Positions 1 through 5,075 of a DNA stretch of 6,212 bases are shown here, piece after piece. The notes beneath the pieces are model-generated. The model did no database searches. It was not told where the DNA came from and saw only the letters and a program-made list of their open reading frames with translations. How positions within the stretch are numbered: position 1 is the stretch's first letter; every line of letters begins with the position of its first letter. The stretch is taken from NCBI GenBank assembly GCA_025966295.1, contig JAOPVD010000003.1, positions 1 to 6,212 of the forward strand. Direction: 5' to 3'. The stretch comes from Frankiales bacterium (GTDB lineage Bacteria; Actinomycetota; Actinomycetes; Mycobacteriales; SCTD01). Made by a program: the position numbers and the translations under genes.

Positions 1-417
1 GACTGCCCGCCGTCACTCGGACTGCTCACCGTCAACGCGATGGTCGCGACCTCCGAGGTGCTCATCCCGATCCAGTGCGAGTACTACGCGCTCGAGGGGC
101 TGGGTCAGCTGCTCAAGACCATCGACATGGTCAAGGCGCACCTCAACCCGCGGCTCGCCGTCTCCACCATCTTGTTGACCATGCACGACGCCCGGACCCG
201 GCTGGCCGACCAGGTCGCCGACGAGGTCCGCGGTCACTTCGGCGATGTCGTGCTCAGCACCACCATCCCGCGCTCGGTGCGGGTCTCGGAGGCGCCGGGC
301 TACGGCCAGTCGGTCGTCACCTACGACCCGGGCTCGCGCGGCGCGATGGCCTACGTCGACGCCGCCCGCGAGGTCGCCCGCCGTGGCGCGGCGCCCGAGG
401 AAGGGACCCTCCCGTGA
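1..417 (+). CDS. parA: ParA chromosome-partitioning ATPase, C-terminal part (5' end outside the window)
   Basis: This is the last 138 codons of a ParA/Soj-type ATPase, read in frame from base 1 to the TGA at 415-417. The first visible residues, DCPPSLGLLT, are the deviant Walker B segment of the ParA/MinD family; the P-loop lies upstream of the window. Further family landmarks follow: NAMVATSEVLIPIQCEYYALEG (about residues 13-34, quoted here as landmark), then STTIPRSVRVSEAPGYGQSV near residues 85-104 and a closing helix AYVDAAREVA. ParA binds DNA non-specifically as an ATP dimer, and ParB stimulates its ATPase to move the origin region. It overlaps parB by four bases (GTGA), so translation is probably coupled. 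An in-frame ATG at position 40 lies inside the conserved domain and is not the start. Identity is very secure; only the N-terminus is missing. Confidence 0.95.
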   Translation, partial: DCPPSLGLLTVNAMVATSEVLIPIQCEYYALEGLGQLLKTIDMVKAHLNPRLAVSTILLTMHDARTRLADQVADEVRGHFGDVVLSTTIPRSVRVSEAPGYGQSVVTYDPGSRGAMAYVDAAREVARRGAAPEEGTLP

Positions 418-1325
418 CCCAGCCCAAGCGCGGTGGCCTGGGCCGCGGCCTCGGCGCGCTCATCCCGCAGGGGCCGACCGACGACGGCGACGTACCCGCC
501 TTCGAGCTGGCCTCGGTGGACGGCGCCCGCTTCGCCGAGCTGCCCCTCGACGCGATCGTGCCGAACGCGGTGCAGCCGCGGCAGGTCTTCGACGAGGAGG
601 CACTGGCCGAGCTGGTGCACTCCATCCGCGAGGTCGGCCTGCTCCAGCCGATCGTGGTGCGTCCGCAGGGCGAGGGCCGCTACGAGCTGATCATGGGTGA
701 GCGCCGCTGGCGCGCGTCGCAGCGCGCCGGGCTCACGACCATCCCGGCGATCGTGCGGCACACCCAGGACGACGCCATGCTCCGGGACGCGCTCCTGGAG
801 AACCTGCACCGCAGCCAGCTCAACCCGCTCGAGGAGGCGGCTGCCTACCAGCAGCTGCTCGCCGACTTCGGCACCACGCACGAGGAGCTGGCGCAGCGGA
901 TCGGCCGGTCCCGGCCGCAGATCTCCAACACCATCCGGCTGCTGAACCTGCCCGCGACCGTGCAGTCCAAGGTCGCGGCCGGCGTGCTGTCGGCCGGCCA
1001 CGCCCGGGCGATCCTGGGCCTGCCGACCGCCGCGGCGATGGACGCGATGGCGCACCGCGTGATCGCCGAGGGGATGTCGGTCCGGTCCACCGAGGAGGCG
1101 GTCGCGCTGGCCGTCTCCGATGCCCCGGCGCCGCGCCGCGGTGCGGCCCAGAAGCGCCTGGTGCCGGAGGCGGCCCGCGAGGTCGCGGACCGGCTGTCGG
1201 ACCGGCTCGAGACGCGCGTCAAGGTTGACGTCGGCCGGTCCAAGGGCAAGATCACGATCGAGTTCGCGACGCTGGAGGACCTCCAGCGCATCGCCGACAT
1301 CGTGCAGGGCCCGCAGGCCGACTAG
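414..1325 (+). CDS. parB: ParB/Spo0J chromosome-partitioning protein (CTPase, parS-binding), complete
   Basis: A complete 303-residue ParB, a normal length for the chromosomal family. The GTG start at 414 overlaps the parA stop (GTGA) and has a purine-rich ribosome site, GGAAGGG, eight bases upstream. Domains seen: an N-terminal ParA-stimulating stretch LGRGLGALIP (residues 9-18); the CTP-binding N-domain with QPRQVF (54-59), GERRWRAS (95-102) and ENLHRSQLNPLEEA (129-142); a helix-turn-helix region around 155-180 followed by SAGHARAIL (193-201), which recognises parS; and a C-terminal dimerisation domain around 253-303 (GKITIEF...DLQRIADIV). From family knowledge, ParB loads at parS, slides as a CTP clamp and recruits ParA and SMC. 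No catalytic motif is missing. Its TAG stop shares the CTAG at 1322-1325 with the stop of the convergent aminotransferase. Confidence 0.97.
   Translation: MTQPKRGGLGRGLGALIPQGPTDDGDVPAFELASVDGARFAELPLDAIVPNAVQPRQVFDEEALAELVHSIREVGLLQPIVVRPQGEGRYELIMGERRWRASQRAGLTTIPAIVRHTQDDAMLRDALLENLHRSQLNPLEEAAAYQQLLADFGTTHEELAQRIGRSRPQISNTIRLLNLPATVQSKVAAGVLSAGHARAILGLPTAAAMDAMAHRVIAEGMSVRSTEEAVALAVSDAPAPRRGAAQKRLVPEAAREVADRLSDRLETRVKVDVGRSKGKITIEFATLEDLQRIADIVQGPQAD
1270..1288. repeat. Perfect 9-1-9 inverted repeat inside the 3' end of parB
   Basis: CGCTGGAGG and CCTCCAGCG flank a single central A. The repeat lies in codons for the T-L-E-D-L-Q-R stretch of ParB, so codon content may explain it by chance. 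On the minus strand it sits about 33 bases beyond the aminotransferase stop and could fold as a hairpin in that transcript's 3' end. No T-tract follows, so a terminator role is only a possibility. Confidence 0.4.
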
Positions 1326-2638
1326 GCCAGGTCGGGGCTGGGCGTCACGGCGCCGGTCGAGCGCGCGGCCAGGGTGGGACCGAAGGTGGCCAGCAGCTCC
1401 AGCTCGGCCTCGACCACGCCGGCGAGGCGGCGTACCCCCTCGCGGATCCGCTCGGGCTCGGGGAAGCAGTAGGACAACCGCAGCTCACGCTGCCCCTGGC
1501 CGTCGGAGTAGAAGCCGATGCCCGGCACGTAGGCGACCCGGGCCGTGATGGCGCGCGGCTGCATCACCTTTGCGTCGAGGCCCGCCGGCAGCGTGGTCCA
1601 GACATAGAAGCCGCCGGTCGGGCGGGTCCAACTGGTGCCGGCCGGCATGAGGGTCGCGAGCGCGTCGAGCATCGCGTCGCGGCGCTCCTGGTAGAGCCCC
1701 TTGAAGACCTCGACCTGGCCCTGCCAGTCCTGGGTGGTGAGGTACTCGGTGACGAGCATCTGGTTGATCGCCGGCGGGCACAGCACCGACGCCTCGGAGG
1801 CGAGGACGAGCTTCTCGCGCACCGCATGCGGGGCCAGCACCCAGCCGACCCGCGGGCCCGGCGCGAAGGTCTTGCTGAACGACCCGAGGTAGATCACGTG
1901 CTGCTCGTCGCCGCGCGCCCGGATCGCCGGTGTGGGCGGCCCGTCGAAGCCCAGCAGGCCGTACGGGTTGTCCTCCAGCACCAGCAGCCCGGCCTGCTTG
2001 CAGATCTCGAGGACCTCGTCGCGGCGCGGGTCGGACAGCGAGGTGCCGGCCGGGTTGTGGAAGTTGGGGATCGTGTACAGGAACTTGGCGCGCTTGCCCT
2101 GCCGGTGCACCGCGGCGATGGCCTCGCGCAGCGCCTCCGGCACCAGGCCCTGGTCGTCCATCGGGACGTGCACCACCTCGGCCTGGTAGGCCGCGAAGGT
2201 GCCGAGCGCCCCGACGTAGGACGGCGCCTCGGCGAGGATCACATCGCCCGGGTCGCAGAAGATCCGCGTCACCAGGTCCAGCGCCTGCTGCGACCCGACG
2301 GTGACGACGACGTCGTCGGGGGAGCCGACCACGCCCTCGAGGGCCATGACCTCGCAGATGTGCTCGCGCAGCACCGGGTCGCCCTGCCCGGAGCCGTACT
2401 GGAGGGCGGCTGCGCCCTTGGTCGCGAGCAGGTCGGACAGCAGCTTGCCGACGGCGTCGAGCGGCAGCGCGGTGGTGTACGGCATGCCGCCCGCCAGGCT
2501 GACGACCTCGGGGCGGCTCGCCACCGCGAACAGAGCTCGGATCTCCGACGCCGTCATCCCCGCTGTGCGTTGCGCATAGCGACCGGTGAACGCGTCGAGC
2601 GTGATGCCCGACGCCTGCTCCCTGGGGACCCCTGCCAT
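1322..2638 (-). CDS. PLP-dependent fold-type I aminotransferase (class I/II, LysN/2-aminoadipate transaminase-like)
   Basis: A complete 438-residue aminotransferase. Landmarks in order: SLAGGMP (47-53), YGSGQGDPVLREHI (81-94), VGSQQALD (114-121), PNFHNPAG (191-198, cofactor Asn195), EDNPYG (222-227, cofactor Asp223 and Tyr226), SFSKTFAPGPRVGW (253-266) with Lys256 as the predicted Schiff-base lysine and Arg263 as phosphate ligand, and LRLSYCFPE (386-394) with Arg387 as predicted substrate-carboxylate ligand. The overall style is that of the aromatic/2-aminoadipate/MocR-domain group, without a GntR DNA-binding domain. The substrate cannot be assigned from sequence; amino-acid transamination in the cytoplasm is the safe call. 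The ATG at 2638 is the only usable start, since there is an in-frame stop upstream and no other start between. The gene converges on parB and diverges from the microprotein-GNAT pair. It is not part of the usual parAB-cwlM-trx block and may be a lineage-specific insertion. Confidence 0.92.
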   Translation of the reverse strand: MAGVPREQASGITLDAFTGRYAQRTAGMTASEIRALFAVASRPEVVSLAGGMPYTTALPLDAVGKLLSDLLATKGAAALQYGSGQGDPVLREHICEVMALEGVVGSPDDVVVTVGSQQALDLVTRIFCDPGDVILAEAPSYVGALGTFAAYQAEVVHVPMDDQGLVPEALREAIAAVHRQGKRAKFLYTIPNFHNPAGTSLSDPRRDEVLEICKQAGLLVLEDNPYGLLGFDGPPTPAIRARGDEQHVIYLGSFSKTFAPGPRVGWVLAPHAVREKLVLASEASVLCPPAINQMLVTEYLTTQDWQGQVEVFKGLYQERRDAMLDALATLMPAGTSWTRPTGGFYVWTTLPAGLDAKVMQPRAITARVAYVPGIGFYSDGQGQRELRLSYCFPEPERIREGVRRLAGVVEAELELLATFGPTLAARSTGAVTPSPDLA

Positions 2639-2644
2639 GCCTCC

Positions 2645-2650
2645 AAGGTA
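2645..2650 (-). promoter_or_regulatory. Candidate -10 element for a leaderless aminotransferase mRNA
   Basis: On the minus strand TACCTT matches the actinobacterial TAnnnT -10 pattern and ends six bases before the ATG at 2638, the distance expected if transcription starts at the ATG itself. A GGAGG lies between them but only one base from the ATG, too close to act as a normal ribosome site, which supports the leaderless reading. No good -35 hexamer is visible at 16-18 bases upstream. Confidence 0.35.
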
Positions 2651-2673
2651 CCGGGGCGCTCCGGGGCGACGCC

Positions 2674-2702
2674 TTCACGTTTCGCCGCGTCGCAACTACC
2701 CT
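2674..2702 (+). promoter_or_regulatory. Candidate sigma-A-type promoter for a leaderless microprotein-GNAT mRNA
   Basis: TTCACG (2674-2679, four of six bases matching TTGACA) is followed after 17 bases by TACCCT (2697-2702, matching TAnnnT). Seven bases later comes the GTG at 2710. The stretch just before the GTG is pyrimidine-rich and contains no Shine-Dalgarno sequence. Spacing and lack of a ribosome site fit transcription beginning at the GTG, which is common in Actinobacteria. This is inferred from sequence only. Confidence 0.45.
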
Positions 2703-2709
2703 CTCTCTC

Positions 2710-2820
2710 GTGGTGACTTCCCCCCGCCGCTCGTCGCTCGGGCTGGCCGGTCTCGGGCTGCTGGTCGGCGCCGTCGGCGGCTGGCTCGCCGGGCTGCTGA
2801 AAGCGCCCAAGCGCCCATGA
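2710..2820 (+). CDS. Predicted 36-residue single-pass membrane microprotein
   Basis: This short frame of 36 codons starts with tandem GTG codons at 2710 and 2713 and ends in a TGA at 2818-2820 that overlaps the ATG of the GNAT gene (ATGA). The N-terminus VVTSPRRSS is basic, residues 10-30 (LGLAGLGLLVGAVGGWLAGLL) form one Gly/Leu-rich hydrophobic segment long enough to cross a membrane, and the tail KAPKRP is basic. A leaderless promoter-like sequence sits directly upstream. The start, the hydrophobic segment and the exact coupling to the next gene together argue for a real gene. I do not recognise a family and give no function. Alternatively it is a translated leader that only couples ribosomes to the GNAT start, whose own ribosome site is weak. 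Placing the GNAT start at 2817 relies on this same overlap. Confidence 0.6.
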   Translation: MVTSPRRSSLGLAGLGLLVGAVGGWLAGLLKAPKRP

Positions 2821-3440
2821 GCCGCCGGGCCGTGAACATCACGCTGGACAACCTCGACGACCTGCCGAGCCGGTGCCGCAAGTGCGTGTTCTGGGAGCTC
2901 GACCCGGTCAGCCACGACCGCGCCGTCGAAGCCGGGGACACCGCGTTCGAGAAGGAGTCGTGGGTGTCCGCGACGCTGCTCGAGTGGGGCTCGTGCGGCA
3001 AGGTCGTGTACGTCGACTCCGTCCCGGCCGGCTACGTGATGTACGCGCCGCCGGCGTACGTGCCGCGCGCGGTCGCCTTCCCCACCTCGCCGGTGAGCGC
3101 AGACGCGGTGCTGCTCATGACGGGGCACGTGCTGCCCGAGTTCGCCGGCGGCGGGCTCGGCCGGATGCTGCTCCAGTCGGTGGCCAAGGACCTCACCCGG
3201 CGGGGTGTGAAGGCGATCGAGGCGTTCGGCGACCTCAACCACAACCCGGACGCGCCGGCCTGCGTGCTGCCCGCCGACCACCTGAAGGCGGTCGGCTTCA
3301 AGACCGTCCGGCCGCACCACCGCTTCCCGCGGCTGCGGCTGGAGCTCAAGAGCGCCGTGTCGTGGCGCGAGGACGTGGAGGTCGCGCTCGAGCGGCTGCT
3401 CGGCTCGATGTCCCCCGACCCCCTGCTCCGCCCCGTCTGA
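2817..3440 (+). CDS. GNAT-family N-acetyltransferase with N-terminal CxxC motif (Rv3916c-like position)
   Basis: A 207-residue predicted acetyltransferase. The acetyl-CoA-binding motif A is seen as LPEFAGGGLGRMLLQSV (about residues 106-122), with the preceding strand AVLLMTGHVL and the later segment ACVLPADHLKAVGF (148-161) typical of the GNAT motif B region. Before the core there is a CRKCVFWEL motif (20-28) and a conserved-looking Trp/Cys segment LLEWGSCGKVVYVD (54-67). The start ATG overlaps the stop of the upstream microprotein (ATGA), and no strong Shine-Dalgarno precedes it, so translation is probably coupled. Frames extending further upstream are low-complexity Arg/Ala and are not part of the protein. 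The gene occupies the place of Rv3916c between parB and cwlM. The acetyl acceptor is unknown. The fold assignment is firm, the specific role is not. Confidence 0.85.
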   Translation: MSRRAVNITLDNLDDLPSRCRKCVFWELDPVSHDRAVEAGDTAFEKESWVSATLLEWGSCGKVVYVDSVPAGYVMYAPPAYVPRAVAFPTSPVSADAVLLMTGHVLPEFAGGGLGRMLLQSVAKDLTRRGVKAIEAFGDLNHNPDAPACVLPADHLKAVGFKTVRPHHRFPRLRLELKSAVSWREDVEVALERLLGSMSPDPLLRPV

Positions 3441-3457
3441 CGGCTCGCCTCGTCAGA
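3436..3457. terminator. Hairpin between convergent GNAT and amidase genes, containing both stop codons
   Basis: TCTGACG (3436-3442) and CGTCAGA (3451-3457) form a perfect 7-bp stem around an 8-base loop. The GNAT TGA lies in the left arm and the amidase TGA (minus strand) in the right arm, in a gap of only 12 bases between the two genes. Its symmetric position suggests a bidirectional terminator, but there is no U-tract on either strand, so efficiency is uncertain. Confidence 0.35.
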
Positions 3458-4568
3458 GGTGGGCGAGGTCGGGCAGGCGGAGGACCCCGGTCGGGGGGTC
3501 GAGGTCGGCCGGCAGGTACAGCCGCTGGATGGCCACGAGCAGCGCCTCCGCGACGGTGTCGCGGAACGCCGGGCCGGCCAGCCGGGCGGCGTCGCCGGCG
3601 TGGCTGACATGCCCGAGCTCCAGCCGTACCGCGGGCATCTGGGTGAGGCGCAGCAGCTGCCAGGTCTTGGCGTGCACCCGGCAGTCGAGCAGGTCGGTGC
3701 GGGCCACCACCTCCCGCTGGACCAGCGAGGCGAAGTGCTCGCCCACGGTCGAGGTGGTGCCGGTACCGGTGCCGAAGTGGTAGGTCGCGACGCCGTGGCA
3801 CTGCGGTGAGTCACTGCGGTCGACGTGCAGGGACACGAGCAGGTCGGCGCGCGCCTCGTTCGCCAGCCCGGCCCGCTCGCCGTCGGTGGGGCAGCTGTCC
3901 GCGCCGCGGGTCACCACCGTGCGCACCCCGACGGCGGTGAGCCGGCCCTCCAGCCGGGCGGCCAGGTCCTCGGCGATGGCGGCCTCCTCCAGGCCGTGCG
4001 CCGTCGCGCCGCGGTCCGGGCCGCCGTGCCCCGGATCGATCACCACCACCTTGCCGGCCAGGGCCACACCCGAGCGGTGCAGCGCCTCGCTCTCGCGCAG
4101 CGCCTGCGGTCGGCCCCCGACCACGAGCCGCCCGAGCTGCTTGAGGGCCCGCAGCGTCGACGGCCCGCAGACCCCGTCGCTCACCAGGCCGTACTCCCGC
4201 TGCAAGCCCTTGAGGGCGGCCTCGGTGCGGACCCCGAACACCCCGTCCACCCGGCCGGTGTCGAAGCCGAGCTCGGCCAGCCGCTCCTGGAGGGCGGCGA
4301 CGTCGTCCCCGACATACATCTTGCCGGCGAGCGAGAGCAGGCGGTCCCCGAGCGAGAGCCGGGCGGCCTGCAGGGCGGCGTAGGTCTCCGGGCCGACGAT
4401 GCCGTCGGCGACCAGCCCGCGGTTCTGCTGGAACTCGCGGACCGCCGAGTCGGTCTGCTCGTCGAACAGCGCTGGCTCGGGGGCGGCAGGCAGCAGTCCG
4501 AGGTGGACGAGCGCGACCTGCACCTCCGCCACCGCGGGGCCCGAGTCACCGCGGCGGAACAGCAGCAC
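3453..4568 (-). CDS. cwlM: CwlM-like protein: two peptidoglycan-binding repeats plus N-acetylmuramoyl-L-alanine amidase (Amidase_3) domain
   Basis: A 371-residue protein from a GTG at 4568, chosen because GGAGG sits seven bases upstream and the product then begins VLLFRRGDSG, a natural start of the first domain. PG_binding_1 repeats lie at about 5-68 (FDEQTDSAVREFQ, DGIVGPETYAAL) and 88-145 (LGFDTGRVDGVFG, DGVCGPSTLRAL). Amidase_3 spans about 173-351: VVIDPGHGG (175-183, predicted zinc ligand His181), GLEEAAIAEDL (192-202, predicted ligand Glu194 or Glu195), VSLHVD (245-250, ligand His248) and PAVRLELGHVSH (312-323, predicted catalytic Glu317). No signal peptide or membrane segment is visible. 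Mycobacterial CwlM has this architecture, is cytoplasmic, is phosphorylated by PknB and stimulates MurA rather than cutting peptidoglycan. That role is plausible here by gene order and missing signal peptide, but the zinc-site residues look retained, so hydrolase activity cannot be excluded. Confidence 0.9.
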   Translation of the reverse strand: MLLFRRGDSGPAVAEVQVALVHLGLLPAAPEPALFDEQTDSAVREFQQNRGLVADGIVGPETYAALQAARLSLGDRLLSLAGKMYVGDDVAALQERLAELGFDTGRVDGVFGVRTEAALKGLQREYGLVSDGVCGPSTLRALKQLGRLVVGGRPQALRESEALHRSGVALAGKVVVIDPGHGGPDRGATAHGLEEAAIAEDLAARLEGRLTAVGVRTVVTRGADSCPTDGERAGLANEARADLLVSLHVDRSDSPQCHGVATYHFGTGTGTTSTVGEHFASLVQREVVARTDLLDCRVHAKTWQLLRLTQMPAVRLELGHVSHAGDAARLAGPAFRDTVAEALLVAIQRLYLPADLDPPTGVLRLPDLAHL

Positions 4569-4575
4569 GGAAGAG

Positions 4576-4580
4576 CCTCC
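4576..4580 (-). promoter_or_regulatory. Shine-Dalgarno GGAGG that fixes the amidase start
   Basis: GGAGG on the minus strand is seven bases before the GTG at 4568. A longer frame starting with ATG at 4655 exists, but that ATG lies directly against the trxA terminator stem and the added 29 residues look non-coding, so this site decides for the shorter protein. Confidence 0.75.
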
Positions 4581-4595
4581 AGGGGTCGAGCGGTC

Positions 4596-4601
4596 AGGGT
4601 A
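4596..4601 (-). promoter_or_regulatory. Candidate -10 element of the amidase promoter
   Basis: TACCCT on the minus strand matches TAnnnT. It would place the transcript start near 4588-4589, giving a leader of about 20 bases that just contains the GGAGG site. It lies downstream of the trxA terminator, where an independent promoter is needed. No TTGACA-like -35 is visible; GGAAGG is at the appropriate distance. Confidence 0.3.
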
Positions 4602-4656
4602 ACCGGGCCGGGACGGTCCTTCCCGCTGCGCGGCCCTCCACGCCCGGGACAGCACA

Positions 4657-4684
4657 AAGGCCGGGCCCCGGTGGGCCCGGCCTT
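4657..4684 (-). terminator. Strong intrinsic terminator of the trxB-trxA operon
   Basis: AAGGCCGGGCCC (4657-4668) and GGGCCCGGCCTT (4673-4684) make a perfect 12-bp stem closed by a four-base loop. It begins 11 bases after the trxA stop. On the minus strand the stem is followed by a short T-containing run (CCTTTGTGCT), which is typical of high-G+C terminators with a poor U-tract. It separates trxA from the downstream amidase. Confidence 0.85.
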
Positions 4685-4695
4685 CGCGGGTGGAC

Positions 4696-5022
4696 CTACA
4701 GGTAGCCCTCGAGGTCCTTGAGGATCGCGGCCTTCGGCTTGGCCCCGACGATCGACTTCACGATCTTGCCGCCCTGGAAGACGGCCATCGTCGGGATGGA
4801 CATGATCTGGTAGTCGCGCGCCGCGCCGGGGTTCTCGTCGATGTTGAGCTTGACGACGGTGATCTTCTCGACGTGCTCGCCGGCGATCTCCTCGAGCACC
4901 GGGGCGACCATCTTGCACGGTCCGCACCACTCGGCCCAGAAGTCCACGAGCACGGGCTTGTCGCTCTGCAGGACGTCAGCGGTGAAGGTGGCGTCGGTCA
5001 CGATCTTGGTGTTCGCACCCAT
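4696..5022 (-). CDS. trxA: Thioredoxin
   Basis: A complete 108-residue thioredoxin, the standard length. The active site WCGPC is at residues 32-36 (redox cysteines 33 and 36), the buried Asp27 is in VDFWAEWC, and the cis-proline loop SIPT (75-78, Pro77) and the FQGGK turn (82-86) are present. It reduces cytoplasmic protein disulfides and is itself reduced by TrxB. The ATG at 5022 has an AGGAG ribosome site nine bases upstream. It follows trxB after 53 bases with no terminator between, so the two are most likely one operon; in Mycobacterium tuberculosis the matching pair is trxB2-trxC. The gene ends with TAG, showing that TAG is used as an ordinary stop beside the trxB anomaly. Nothing in the sequence suggests damage. 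Confidence 0.97.
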   Translation of the reverse strand: MGANTKIVTDATFTADVLQSDKPVLVDFWAEWCGPCKMVAPVLEEIAGEHVEKITVVKLNIDENPGAARDYQIMSIPTMAVFQGGKIVKSIVGAKPKAAILKDLEGYL

Positions 5023-5075
5023 CGGGTCAAGCTCCTCGCGTCTCGGTGACAGTCAGAACGTCGCGCTCGCAGGGG

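Noticed and set aside
1318..1335. CCGAC/GTCGG hairpin at the parB stop as a terminator
   Set aside because: Only a 5-bp stem with an 8-base loop and no U-tract; such pairs are common by chance here.
2640..2644. GGAGG as ribosome site of the aminotransferase
   Set aside because: It is one base from the ATG, too close for normal initiation, and no later start would keep the conserved N-terminus.
2671..2686. parS-like site around TTCACGT
   Set aside because: Only about half of the 16 consensus positions (TGTTTCACGTGAAACA) match and the second half-site is absent.
1485..3320. Long open frame of about 611 codons on the minus strand
   Set aside because: It is an off-frame reading across the aminotransferase and antisense to the GNAT gene, rich in Arg, Gly and Ala without motifs, as expected in high-G+C DNA.
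4569..4655. N-terminal extension of the amidase from ATG 4655
   Set aside because: The extra 29 residues resemble non-coding high-G+C translation, the ATG touches the terminator stem, and a well-spaced GGAGG precedes GTG 4568.
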